Below are positions 52,201 to 62,110 of a DNA stretch of 64,000 nt, in pieces. The DNA lies in contig WBMW01002336.1 in assembly GCA_013396635.1 (NCBI GenBank), forward strand, positions 326,939-390,938, written 5' to 3'. This stretch comes from Penelope pileata (lineage: Eukaryota > Chordata > Aves > Galliformes > Cracidae). The notes beneath the pieces are model-generated. The model was not told the DNA's origin, did no database searches, and saw only the letters and a program-made list of their open reading frames with translations. The translations under genes were made by a program, and so were the position numbers. How positions within the stretch are numbered: the stretch's first letter is position 1; every line of letters begins with the position of its first letter.

Positions 52201-55200
52201 CCAAAATATATTAGATTCAAGGCATGGTGATTTTGTCCATTCACGCTTCACCAGGCAAGCTGTACTTGCAGAGACTGCCCTTCGCCCCTTTTCTGTGTAC
52301 ACCTGGAAGTGCAGGACTGTTTCCTGTCCAGCAGCCTCCTTTTCACACACCTATAGGGATTTGCATATGTTCTTTCAAAATCAGAAATGACAGGGTATGA
52401 TACTCCCCTAGATAATTTTCAATTCCATCTGAAAGGTGAACTGTCACCTGAAAAGAGGCTGAAAGATTGAACAAGTTTGGGTCCCTACTTTTGGAAAAGA
52501 AAGAGGCTCTGCTGTTTGAGAATGTGCTTGAAAGTGTCTTGTCCTTCGGAGCAGAGCTGTGAGGAGCCTCCAGAGAGAAGAGACTTCAGCCCTTCTCCAG
52601 AGGTGAGCACGGGTCTGCTTCAGCTGCTCCCACGGGTGCTATACGACCAGCACTGCACTCACCAGAAGCTGAGGCACCACACTCTTCTCACACAATCTAC
52701 CACCACTCACCATTCTCACATCAGTGTCAAACGCTCCTGTCACTAGGAGTCGCATTTTGCTTAAGCCGCAGACAACCAAGAGGACAGATATTTTCTGTGG
52801 AAGAAGTGACCAGGTAGAATTACACTTACCCAAGTCTTTCAAAGTGCTGCTTGAAGACATTTCTCTGTTGTTCATACACTGGGACTTTAGTTGCAAGAAA
52901 GACAACTTTCGCCTTTCGACCTGCAGGCATGTTTTGGAAATGGTGTTCACAAATCAGAAGAGCCACAAGCGTTTTTCCAGATCCTTTAAATAAAGAACAA
53001 GATGGGTAAGGCACTTGTGTGAGAGGGCAGGCTGGTAAGCAGGAGCCTGTCTCCAGCATCCGTCATCTGCACACCATCCAGCAACAGAAAGCTGGCGAGT
53101 CGAACGTAATGCTGCCAGACACTCCTGCGGCAGGGTCAGAGCCTGAACATCTCTATGGCTGTTCCCAGGCAAGTTGCACAGCTCTGTTTGACAACGCACA
53201 GAGCTGAACTCGCCATATGACATATCCAGAAAATTCTTAGATAAAACACAATGGAGTATGGAGGGCATGGGAGGGAGTGCCTGCTTCATTATGCGTATTC
53301 TCAAACAGTTCTACTTGTTTCAAATAGATAACATCTGATTTTTTTACACTCATTTACTCTGGTCCACCTCCACTTTTTGCAGCGTTGTGCAGAGAAACAA
53401 GGAGAGGTGCCATGCTGCCCTTTGGAGGCTGCCTGCTCAGCTGAGTAGCCATCCCTATCTCTCCTGCAGTCCTTGTCGGCAGTCACCACGTGAAAATCTA
53501 TCCACAGTTTATTCACCTTCTTTGAAGTCACCGAGTCTGCTACTGTTCCTGGTGTGTGCTGTCAACGCAGGCCAGGCCATGGCACAGACACCAGCATTTT
53601 CAGCCTCAGTCCTTCCCCTTGCAGCCTTGCTCTTCTCACATTTCTCTCTTTCCCATCAGCGTTCAGGCTCACTGGGTGGAGCACCTGAGCTCTCCTGTGT
53701 CCCACCACTGCCAAACCACCTGCTTCTCCTGCAGCCGGGGAGAAGCAGGCCAGCCACACAGCAAACACAGGTGGGGAGAAAGAGCTGGCTGATCTCTCAC
53801 TGATGATCCTTCAGTCTTAATTCCGAGCTACCACAGAAGTTCCCAGGGATAGTCTGGTGCTGTAGGCACTGCAGTACAGCAGACAGAGAAATCTGATGGG
53901 AACTGATCTTACTTTTCCTTTGGCTTGCATGGCACATCTCTCAAAGATCTCTACTCTTACAAGGAAGTCTGCTTTTAAATAAACAGCTGGAAAAGTCTGT
54001 TTCAATCCTTACTCTCCCTCATCCCTCATAGCCCTCTCTTCCAAGATACCTGTGTTTTCTTACCAGTAGGAGCACATATTAAGGTATTCTTCCCGTTGAT
54101 AGCAGGCTGTGCAAGTTCAAGCTGGTAGCTCCGAACCTCCTTTGGTTTATAAACAGGTAGAGACTCAACCATCCGTTCTGTGAAACATTGACAAGTGATG
54201 CTTGAAACACACTTTTGCAAAGAGTATTGCAACAGAAATGGATGACATACACTGTCCCTCATACACTCACTATCCAAAATGACAGAGTTGGTGTCCTCAT
54301 ATTCTACACAGAGCATTTTCTGATAGAAAAGGCTTTTAACTAGACACTTGCATGAGACAAGGATTGTATGTAGTTTTGATGGCATGCTACTGTTAGTGCT
54401 AGACTGTGTTCCCTAAAATGAACTCATTTCGGTGTCTTGGAAGACAACTCTTACCTTATCTGTTCTTTGTTTTTAACTCAGGAAGAAAGCACGTGGCCAA
54501 ATTCTCTCCCGGAATATTTGCATTGAGTTCAACTTGTATTCCTTTAGCCTTCTGCTTTACAGACTTCTTTAATAATGATCTTATCACAGGCCTTGTGTTA
54601 CAGAACAGTAACCAGAATCCACAGGTAGAGCAAAATTTGTTGTGCAATGTACATCAGCCATCGCACAGAACCTTTACAGCCACCTGAACTGGCTGACAAC
54701 AAGTCTTCTGTGCATTAGTTCTATCAGAGAAAAGATACAACAACAGCCCTATGTTTGCAAACTTCTTTGATAATGTGCTGATAGAACAACTCTGTGTTGG
54801 AAGTGCGGCAAATGAGGGGCAACCCCTAACATACGCAATTTCCAGAATGAGGTCCTTCGAACATTAAAACATCAGATAGTTAAATCAAGTCACTGATTTG
54901 TAATAGTTCTTCAGTGCCTTCCTTCGTGGCAAACCACATCTGCATCCTCCAGAGGTCTATAGGAATGAAGAGTCCCCACCAAACACTGCTTGTGCAGCCA
55001 AGCCTTACCTGGAGTGGAACTGAGATTTTCATGGAGATTATTATCATATTCTGCTTCTTCAGAATATGTCACAGTGACGAGGCTGTCCTCGGAGACATCT
55101 GTCATTTCATTGTCAATGCCATTGCTATTATCTGCAGAATAACAAAAAAAAAAAAGGCATGCTATCTACCCTTTTGATTTTAAAACGTATTTTCTGGGAT

Positions 55201-58200
55201 GATAAGGTGAAGGAGCTGGTTAGTAGCATGGAAAGGCTACATAAGGTGATGTTGCATGCGGACTCCCCATTACACAAAATGCATTGCACTGAGAGTCTTG
55301 GGCTTAGAAGATCCAGATATTAAATGCACATTTAGCTGTCCCTTCAAAAGAAAGGGAGAGAAGAGATGTGTAGTGACAAGATTACAGATCTAATGTGGGC
55401 ATTAGCCACAAGCATGAAAAATATGGTGGAGTTCAAAGATTTGTCAATTCAATAATTTGTTTTCCATTTCCCCCCACCTTTTGGAAGGCCCCAGAAACTG
55501 CAGGACTATCGACATCCTTTACCTTATGTGATAATGCAGAGTGGTTCCAAAGATACTTGCTAAAACCTTTCTTTGCCCCATAATTGTTTATCTTCTCAAA
55601 CAAATGTCACTGGACACAAAGAGTCTCTCTGTGAACAGTTTACCCAAAATCACTTGGCTTAATCATTTAGTATTGAAATACATGTATTTCATTTTATATA
55701 CGATAAATTTTATTTCATTTTTTGAAAGAAGTGGTGATTTATCTTCTTTAGTGTTAAGGAGCAATGCAGTCCGAAGGCATCTTTTTGAATTGGTCTTACT
55801 CCCCTGAAAAAAACCACATCACAACCAAACTGTCTAATATAAGAACAGAAAAAGAGCATCATAAAAACAGTTTGCAGTTTACCTTCTCTCATATCCCACA
55901 TTTCGCTTGCATGGTAATATCCTGTGTTATCAAGAGCCAGCTGAAGGCTTTTTGGCCAGTGTTCCTTATCCGACCGACAGAGACATTCAATGAGTCTCGT
56001 TATGCCAGCTGCTCTGCTTCTGTTTTCACTAATCTGCATGCACAACAAACAAACGTTGCAGGAGCTTGTGAGTAATGAAAAATAAAAACCAGAGTGTGTG
56101 GCAGGCCTGACACTTGGTCAGATGCCATATCTTTCCAAATGTTACGTGTCTCCATAAAGAAAAATGTCTTTAAAAATAAAATAGCTGCAAATAACCCTTC
56201 TCAGCAGTCACAAGGAGCAACAGCACCTTCCAGACTCCTTCACATGGCAGGAATAATTTATTATTATTGGTTACTCATCGACTACCACTGGTTGGCATCA
56301 ATTGTTACCAGTAACATCACTGAGATGGAACTTGGTAACAATACAGCCATTTCACATCCAAAAACATTAAAAACACAAATTACTGTGACACAGAACTTAG
56401 CTAAGGACTACAGACAAGAAGGTTCAGTTCACCCTACGGCCATCTCTGTGTGTGCTGACAAATCTCAAAAAGCCATGCAAAGCTGCTGCTGGCTTCCACA
56501 GTTAAGACTGTTTCAGTTAAGTCTATTCCAAGCCCCACGACAAGCGAGAACCAATTTTGGCACTGTGTAAAGGCCATTTGGCCTACTTCCACCCGTCCTC
56601 CTAGGAGCGTTAATGCAGCATGAACACTCCAAAGAGCCATCTATTGCCAAGCATAGCAAGGCACCCATCTCATCGTGACATGGCACCTTCCAGAAGCCCT
56701 GAGGTCTCCTCTCAGGAGTTGTTGCAGGCTCTGGGATGCTTGGCAAGAGCCCACAGCTGTGCAGCAAAGCCTCGTCTACGCAGGGGAAAGTGAGGCGTAG
56801 CACCAAAACCAGGCAAATTTTGCCATTAACCCTACCTGCTGAATCTCTTCACACTCCCTGTCTATCAGGCAGCTGTTTATGTAGGGCATGAGCACTACTG
56901 GGTCGACCTCTAGCATCGTTGCTTCTATCCGCTTCAACAGCTCTCTGGGTCTCTCCAGTTTTGCCAGCTTGCTGAAGTCCCAGTTCTCAATTGCTTCTGT
57001 CAGCCCTGTGTAACCTTTAGAAAAAGAGATAAGTTGTTGCTATGAGTTCAATTTCTGACTAGAATAGGCAGGCACAAGCTGAAAAATGCTTTGTTAGCCA
57101 CTCTGGAGAAATTAAAATTACTTTGGCCTGTGACTGACAAAAGCCAAGATGAACCACAAACAATTTTTATAGGTTCAGTGATTGATTTCCCTCAACACAG
57201 TTTCAGGTACAGCATGAAAAGCCCTTTGCTAGAAGAGCAGTAACTCTTGCAAAGAGGACAAAAAAAGCAACAAAACATCACAAACTGCATTACTGAAGCA
57301 ACCACAACAGACCCCATCCCTTGGTCCATGCAGCCTTTGGATCCATGCAGCCCTTGCATACCCTCCTACAGAATCTGCACAGAGTACAGAGCAGTACTGT
57401 GCACCACAAACACCTTTGGACTCCTTTTCTTTCATTTGCCAGCTCTCTGTGTTTTACTCCTGTCCTTGGCTCCGCCTCCTTTCCTGTTCCCCCCCATTGC
57501 CAGGTCAGACCCTGACTGAAGGGGTGTCAGATCACTGCTGCCTGCAGTCAGCAGACACCCAGAAACAACACCACGGTGCAGAAGTCAAGTAATTTGTCTC
57601 GTAGGCTTCACTACAGAAGGGAAGCAGGACAAGGCACCACAGAGACTGGGAGAACAGAAGAACTTGCCCAACTTTTTCTTTTCTTTTGGAGGAGTCGGAA
57701 AGCAGTGTGGATACTCACCACATGTAATCTGGCTGTCACCTATCTCTGCACGTGCCAAAGACAAGAGCAAGCTCAGTCCTAGTTTAAGGCCCAAGAGCTC
57801 TGTTAGCTGTTGCAACAGACAATGAAAATGAATAAATAAATACCCGGGACAGGGCTCTGAGTTTGCAGGTTGGCTTCGTCAGTGTCTCCAAAACTGTACA
57901 CTGAACTGAATGCTATCAAGACATTTTGGGAATGCAGGAATTAGGAATATTGAGGAATGGAAAAAAGTTGACCCCGACCAAGAAGTTGCTTAAAGCAAAC
58001 ATTCGGTTTGGGGCAACTTTTTGGAAGGGTAAGAAAGCTGGTGGCATTTGCTTATAGAGGTACTGTAGCCAACAGTGAGTAAAGAAAAGCAAAAGGGGCT
58101 TTTAGCATGAGGTTGGGGGTGGAGATATCTAAAAATCTTCAGCAAGAACCTGTGACACAACCCACACTTGCAGAGGAAAGCCATCAAACTGATAATTTCA

Positions 58201-58933
58201 CATTTAAGCAGTCTTTTTGGTCACCTGTTGGAAAGGAAACTGCGCTGGGAGATCCCACATCAGGTGCCATAGGTGCAAGGGACAGTACTCACCTGTAAAC
58301 CACGTGTGGCTACCCACACCTTGAAAGGTAATGCTTCTTACATTTTTATGTCAGTTTGTCATTTAAGACACTGTCCCCAGATGATGTTACCCCACAGAAC
58401 CACAGACTGTCCCGAGTTGGAAGGGACCCGTAGGGATTGGGCCCACACCACCAGCTGACATCTGCAGACACCCAAAAGCCCCGTTTTCCCCGTTTCGAGC
58501 AGGCAGCTCTCCCTTCCAGAGGCTTTCTCTGCCTTCCATCGCAGCCGGCGAGGACCGTGCCCATCTCCGCCCCGCGAGGCCTCGCCCGCGCCCACCGACC
58601 TGCGGCCGCCATGGCGTCCAGCATCCCGCGGAACCAGCCCCGGTCCTCCAGCAGCAGTACGGTGTCCAGGAACAGCTTGGCGGCCCCGCTCACTCCCTTC
58701 TCCTCCTCCCTCCGGATCCTCTCCCGCAGCTCTGGCACGACAGCGCGTTAGGACGGGCGGGAGCCTGCGGGACCCGCGGGCCGGGACAGCGAGGGGCCGG
58801 GGCGGGGACAGGGGACCAGGAGCTCACCGTCGGACAGCCAGTCCACCATGTTGCCCAGCACGTACACGGGGTTCAGGATCCTCTCGATGTACTGCCGGTA
58901 GCAGCGCAGGCTCTGCTTCTCCTCCGCCGTCAT
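39395..58933 (-). CDS. RIGI: RIGI (DDX58), RIG-I cytoplasmic RNA sensor helicase (18 coding exons, 928 aa)
   Basis: RIG-I detects 5'-triphosphate double-stranded viral RNA and signals through MAVS to induce interferon. The joined exons give 928 aa (human 925) with no stop or frameshift. Two N-terminal CARDs occupy about residues 1-190, starting MTAEEKQSLRCYRQYIER. The helicase core has motif I APTGSGKT (Lys272), motif II DECH (374-377), motif III TAS (411-413), motif V SVADEGIDIAQ, and motif VI QVRGRGR (727-733). The C-terminal domain keeps the zinc cysteines at 812, 815, 866 and 871, and RNA-end-binding residues matching human H830, K858, K861 and K888 (here H832, K860, K863, K891). The start is fixed by CARD homology and a cacc-ATG context, with a CpG-rich promoter and interferon element upstream. 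All catalytic and binding residues I could check are present, so the gene should be functional. Confidence 0.97.
40643..42074. other. RIGI intron 16, no feature seen
   Basis: Unique intronic sequence with no recognised repeat or RNA gene. The minus frame at 41504-41764 is hydrophobic but has no homology I recognise and no splice context. Confidence 0.6.
43213..43298. repeat. Hexanucleotide microsatellite (ATACAT)n
   Basis: About 14 perfect copies of the 6-base unit catata/tacata (tandem atacat) lie in RIGI intron 15, some 500 bp downstream of exon 15 in the transcript. The unit has no stop in some frames and so produces artificial open frames of alternating Tyr and Thr or Tyr and Val. Confidence 0.97.
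46232..46409 (+). repeat. CR1 3'-end fragment abutting the RIGI exon 12 donor
   Basis: Plus-orientation CR1: ggaacaggctgcccagggag, ctccttccctggagatattc, gggctggactcgatgatctc and ggtcccttccaacccctg, ending in the octamer repeat gattctgt twice. The tail stops about 8 bases from the exon 12 5' splice site (last exon base 46418, minus-strand donor gtatgtca). Confidence 0.93.
46721..47288 (-). mobile_element. Internally deleted mariner copy (non-autonomous)
   Basis: The element lies in RIGI intron 11 and is flanked by TA at 46719-46720. Its left end ggtcgctccgaaagtaatgc and right end (agaggcattatttttgcagc) form imperfect inverted repeats. The segment about 46925-47288 is the reverse complement of 10836-11200 of the mariner in ACO1, so this copy is in the opposite orientation and has lost most of the transposase region. 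No functional transposase frame remains. The right boundary is approximate. Confidence 0.85.
47682..47975 (-). repeat. Diverged CR1 fragment in RIGI intron 10
   Basis: Reverse-orientation CR1 words: aatcacaaaacagcagaggc, gagtacttccaaagatggag, caatccattccagtgtctga and aagaagttcctcctgatga. It is older than the copies at 22752 and 51715. Confidence 0.82.
47976..49628. other. RIGI intron 10 remainder, no gene seen
   Basis: A 187-codon plus-strand open frame (48040-48603), antisense to RIGI, is the longest in the window outside known exons. It has no recognisable domain, no promoter and no splice signals. I treat it as chance or as the trace of an old repeat. Confidence 0.5.
51715..52038 (+). repeat. 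Recent CR1 3'-end fragment next to the RIGI exon 8 acceptor
   Basis: Plus-orientation CR1: cctacaggaaagctggggag, gcactgtgag-type block, cactggaacaggttgcccag, gcatggcaggggggttgg-like block and tail attctatgattctatgcttc. It is nearly identical to the reverse complement of 22752-23075. Its 5' truncation point is about 35 bp upstream (in transcript terms) of the exon 8 acceptor at 51678-51679. Confidence 0.95.
52039..52829. other. RIGI intron 7 remainder, no feature seen
   Basis: Unique intronic sequence between the CR1 copy and exon 7. No repeat or RNA gene was recognised. Confidence 0.6.
52984..54063. other. RIGI intron 6, no feature seen
   Basis: Unique sequence with moderate GC. Open frames on both strands (for example 53387-53803, +) show no known domain and no splice context. 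Confidence 0.6.
57015..58395. other. RIGI intron 2 body, no feature seen
   Basis: Intronic sequence between exons 3 and 2. No repeat or RNA gene was recognised before the CR1-like piece at 58396. Confidence 0.55.
58396..58450 (-). repeat. Short CR1-like 3'-end fragment in RIGI intron 2
   Basis: The segment reads cagaaccacagactgtcccg then agttggaagggacccgtag, a reverse-orientation CR1 3' end of the kind that carries cacagactgtcc. Only about 55 bases are readable, so the call is weak. Confidence 0.55.
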
Positions 58934-59240
58934 GGTGCGGCCGCCGCGGTGCCGGCGGGGCGCGGGGAGGCAGAGCGGCCCCGGCTCAGCTCTGCGCCGT
59001 CAGCGCGGCCGCAGCCGAGCGGGCTGCGAGGTGGGCTGCTCTGGAAACACGAAAGCGCAAGTAGCGCTTTCGCTTTCGTTTCTCCGGTCCGCCGCAGCAG
59101 GCCCTGAGGGTTTACCTTTCTGTGCGCGGCTGGGAGGCTGCCCCAGCCCGTGGCCTTGCTCGGCCACGGAGCGCAGCTCGCAGCCCTGCAGCTGGCAGAC
59201 AGCAGGGAAGCCTTCCTAGCTCAGTGCTTGGCTTCAGAGG
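58470..59240 (-). promoter_or_regulatory. RIGI: CpG-rich promoter region of RIGI
   Basis: CpG dinucleotides are dense here and scarce elsewhere in the window. The region covers exons 1 and 2 and about 300 bp upstream of the start codon. No TATA box is evident, which fits a CpG-island promoter. The transcription start is not resolved; it probably lies between the ATG (58933) and the interferon element at 59067-59082. Confidence 0.75.
59064..59087 (-). promoter_or_regulatory. Interferon-stimulated response element (IRF/ISGF3 site) upstream of RIGI
   Basis: On the RIGI strand this reads GAAACGAAAGCGAAAG (59082-59067), three GAAA-type half-sites spaced two bases apart. That matches the ISRE/IRF consensus GAAANNGAAA. 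It lies about 134 bp upstream of the start codon inside the CpG-rich region. A further pair of half-sites, gaaacacgaaag, is on the plus strand at 59044-59055. It fits the known interferon induction of RIG-I; function here is inferred. Confidence 0.85.
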
Positions 59241-59429
59241 TGCCTGCTACAGCTTTCATTCAACTGGTGGTAAGTGACAAGTTATCACTCCACACAGAGC
59301 GTTCAGGGATTCAAAGGTCAGTGCTGCAAGTGGGTGAGAATCACTCTGCCATGCAGAAAACCAGTCTTGTCCTTTGTCAGAGAGCAGGAGGAAAGCAAAC
59401 TCATTGCTTGTCCTTTATCCAGCCTTGCA

Positions 59430-60475
59430 AATCATAGAATCATGAAAGAGGTTGGGTTGGAAGGGACCTTAAAACTCATCCAGTTCCACCCCTGTACCGT
59501 AGGAGGGGCTGCCCCCCACCAGCTCAGGCTGCCCAGGGCCCATCCAACCTGGCCCTGAGCACCTCTAGGCACCCACAGCTCTCTGGGCAACTGTGCCAGT
59601 GCCTCACCTCCCTCTGAGTGAAGAATTGCTTTCTAACACCTAGCCTAAATCTCCCTTCTTTTAGTTTAAAATCACTCCCCCTTATTCCATCACTGTCTGC
59701 TGGTGTAAAAAGTCAGCCTCCCTCCTTCAAGTTCTGGAAGTCCACAGTGACATCTTCCTCCAGCGTGAACAATGCTAACTCCCTCAGCCTTGTGGCCCTC
59801 CTCTGGACCCACTCCAACAGCTCCACATTCTTCTTCTGCTGGGGCTCCCAGGCCTGGATGCAGCACTCCGGATGGGGCCTCAGAGGGGCAGAGTAGGGTG
59901 GGACAATCCCCTCCCTCTCCCTGCTGCCACCCCTTTATTGGAGCAAGCCCAGGATACCACTGGTCTTCCAGGCTGCAGGTGCACACTGCTGGCCCATATC
60001 CAGCTTTTTGTCCACTGGAATCCCCAAGTTCTTCTTGGCAGAGCTACTCTCAAGGAGTTCTCCCAGTCTGTACACATATCTGGGATTGCCCCAACCCAAG
60101 TGCAGCACCTTGGACTTGGCCTTGTTGAACCTCATTAGGTTCTTGTGGGCCCACCTCTCAAGCCTGTCCAGGTCCCTCTGGATGGCATCCCTTCCTTCTG
60201 TTGTGTCAACTGCACCACTCAGCTTGGTGTCATCAACAGACTGGCTGAGGGTGCCTTCAATCCTATTGGTCCAAAAACAGAAGCCTGGGGGATGCCACTC
60301 ATCACCAGCCTCCACCTGGACATAGAGCCATTGACCACAGCCCTCTGACTGTGACCATCCAACCAATTCTTTATCCACTGAATAGCCAACTCTTCAGATT
60401 CATGTATCTCCAATTTAGAGATAAGAAAGTGTTGAGGGACCATGTCAAAGACCTTCCAGAAGTCCAGCAGTGATT
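59430..60475 (-). repeat. Long CR1 LINE fragment upstream of RIGI
   Basis: Reverse-orientation CR1 with 3' end atcatagaatcatgaaagag and a gttggaagggaccttaaaac block. Read on the minus strand it has ORF2 remains: VGWSQSEGCG, SVDDTKLSGAVDTTEGRD (region after the RT active site), LDRLERWAHKNLMRFNKAK and NWLDGHSQRAVVNGSMSRW in another frame. It lies only about 350-500 bp upstream of the interferon element. Frame breaks show it is inactive. Confidence 0.93.
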
Positions 60476-61699
60476 TTGTGCCTCAAGTATTTTGGCAGCT
60501 TTTGAGCATGTGACTTGGCTCTCCCCAACGCTTCTGCCCAAGAAGATGATGCACATGCCCAGTGTGAAATACACACATGGCACATGTCACCGCACTGCAC
60601 CTAAGAAACATTTTCAGTGGTCATGGGCCTCAACTTGGGAATATTGCAAACAGAGGGAAAGGCAATGTACTAAAGCCTCTGGGTCGACCTTATTTGGTGG
60701 CAACCGTGCACCTGGACACGTGTTTCTGTATGCAAAGCCTTAGAATAATAGAAGAAAATTTTCAAGCACTTTTGTGGAAGGAACACCCCTCCAGCTCTGC
60801 CTCCGTAAGAATCCTCACAAACCCAAATCCTTGGCTGTGCTGAACGGGAACGACGGGAGATGGCGCTGGCTTCCTGCAAGTCCTTCACAGCCTGACCGTG
60901 CCTGGTGCACAACGCGCCCTGTTCAGGGAGAGATCCTTTAAAGCACTGCACCGGCTCATGTTGGGTAGGCACGAGAAAAGTCCGAAACAGTCCTCAAAGT
61001 ATGACTTCTAACCAAACACAATACCACAGCTATTCTTCAGCTGGCCAAGCTATTGTGTGCCTTTTACGCTTGATGACAGCGATTTTTTTTTGAAGTTCAG
61101 AACTGGTGTCCTAAAGCCATATTTAATCTGTGGTCCTGAAGAGCCTCAATCACATTTTGAATTTAATACAAAATGAACAAAATGCCTAGCTTCCTTTTGT
61201 TACATTACTTTACTGACTTTGACTAAACTACCTTGAACTTAGCACAGTTTACTGATCCCAGTGGATCCACAATGTATTTAATGAAGTATGGACTGAGTAT
61301 TTAGGAGAGAAAGAGTATCTGCAGTGTCAGATACTCTAACAGATATTAAATAAAAAGAAGCACTGTATTTTCAGAAAATGCTCAACAATTGCTAGCTTCT
61401 TGCCACTGCAGCAACAACCCTGGAAAATCAGGCTATTCTTACTGATGAACTACAAGGATGTGTTTGCTAAATCTTTTTTTATCATGAACTGTCCAAAATG
61501 AAAACACGATTCAGTAAATAAATTTTCTTACTGTGTGTTTAAAAGGAAAAGGCACATCTGACCTTTTAATTCCCTGGATTTTCCATATAAGCCAATTCTG
61601 TTTCTCATTTCATAAAAAAAAGGACTTTTTGTTTAATTTAGAAAACTTTCTAAAGAAATCAGTTTTTCATGGTGTTCTCCTATCAGTATTTAGCATTGG
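60476..61699. other. Non-coding flank, no gene seen
   Basis: AT-rich sequence without recognised exon, RNA gene or clear repeat. Confidence 0.55.
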
Positions 61700-62110
61700 T
61701 GTGGCCTCACCTTGAATATTGAATGCACTTCTGAGCTCCACAATCTAAAAAGGATGGTAAGGTAGTTGGAGGTGTCCAGAGGAGCACAACACAGCTGGTA
61801 ACAGGGCTGGAAGAGAGGCCGAGGACACTTGGGATGTCTAGACCAGAGAAGAGAGGCCAGGAGGCGAGCTCATTGCTCTCTGCAACTTTCTGAGGAGGGG
61901 AAATGGAGAGGGATGCATCAGTCTCTTCTCCTAGAAACCAGTGACAAGACAAGCAGGAACAGCATAAAGCTGCATCAGGGGAGGTTCAGACTGGACATTA
62001 GGAAACATTTCTTTAGCATTGGGGTGCTGATACACAGGAACAGGCTTCTTCAGAGAGGTGGTTGATGCCTCATACCCATCAAGAGGTGTTTGGATATTGC
62101 GCTGATGGCA
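61700..62110 (+). repeat. Old CR1 fragment
   Basis: Plus-orientation CR1 words: gaatgcacttctgagctcca, ggatgtctagaccagagaag, ggttcagactggacattagg, aacatttctttagcattgg and caggcttcttcagagaggtgg. Strongly diverged, with the 3' tail not clear. Confidence 0.8.

Larger units (their letters stand above)
39395..58933 (-). other. RIGI: RIGI coding exon map
   Basis: Exons on the minus strand, 5' to 3': 58933-58828 (ATG first), 58731-58600, 57014-56836, 56033-55883, 55131-55009, 54177-54064, 52983-52830, 51677-51419, 50706-50544, 49730-49629, 47602-47445, 46553-46418, 45414-45266, 44457-44367, 43972-43802, 42226-42075, 40642-40496, 39694-39395 (stop at 39397-39395). Coding lengths sum to 2787. Phases agree at every junction; for example the motif I glycine is split between exons 6 and 7, and the first glycine of motif VI between exons 15 and 16. 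Exon 2 has a weak donor (gtcggt) and exon 16 has gtttgt. Confidence 0.94.

Noticed and set aside
39395..58933. Idea that RIGI might be a pseudogene
   Set aside because: Each of the 18 exons was read and its phase checked; the lengths sum to a multiple of three with motifs I, II, III, V and VI and the zinc cysteines intact.
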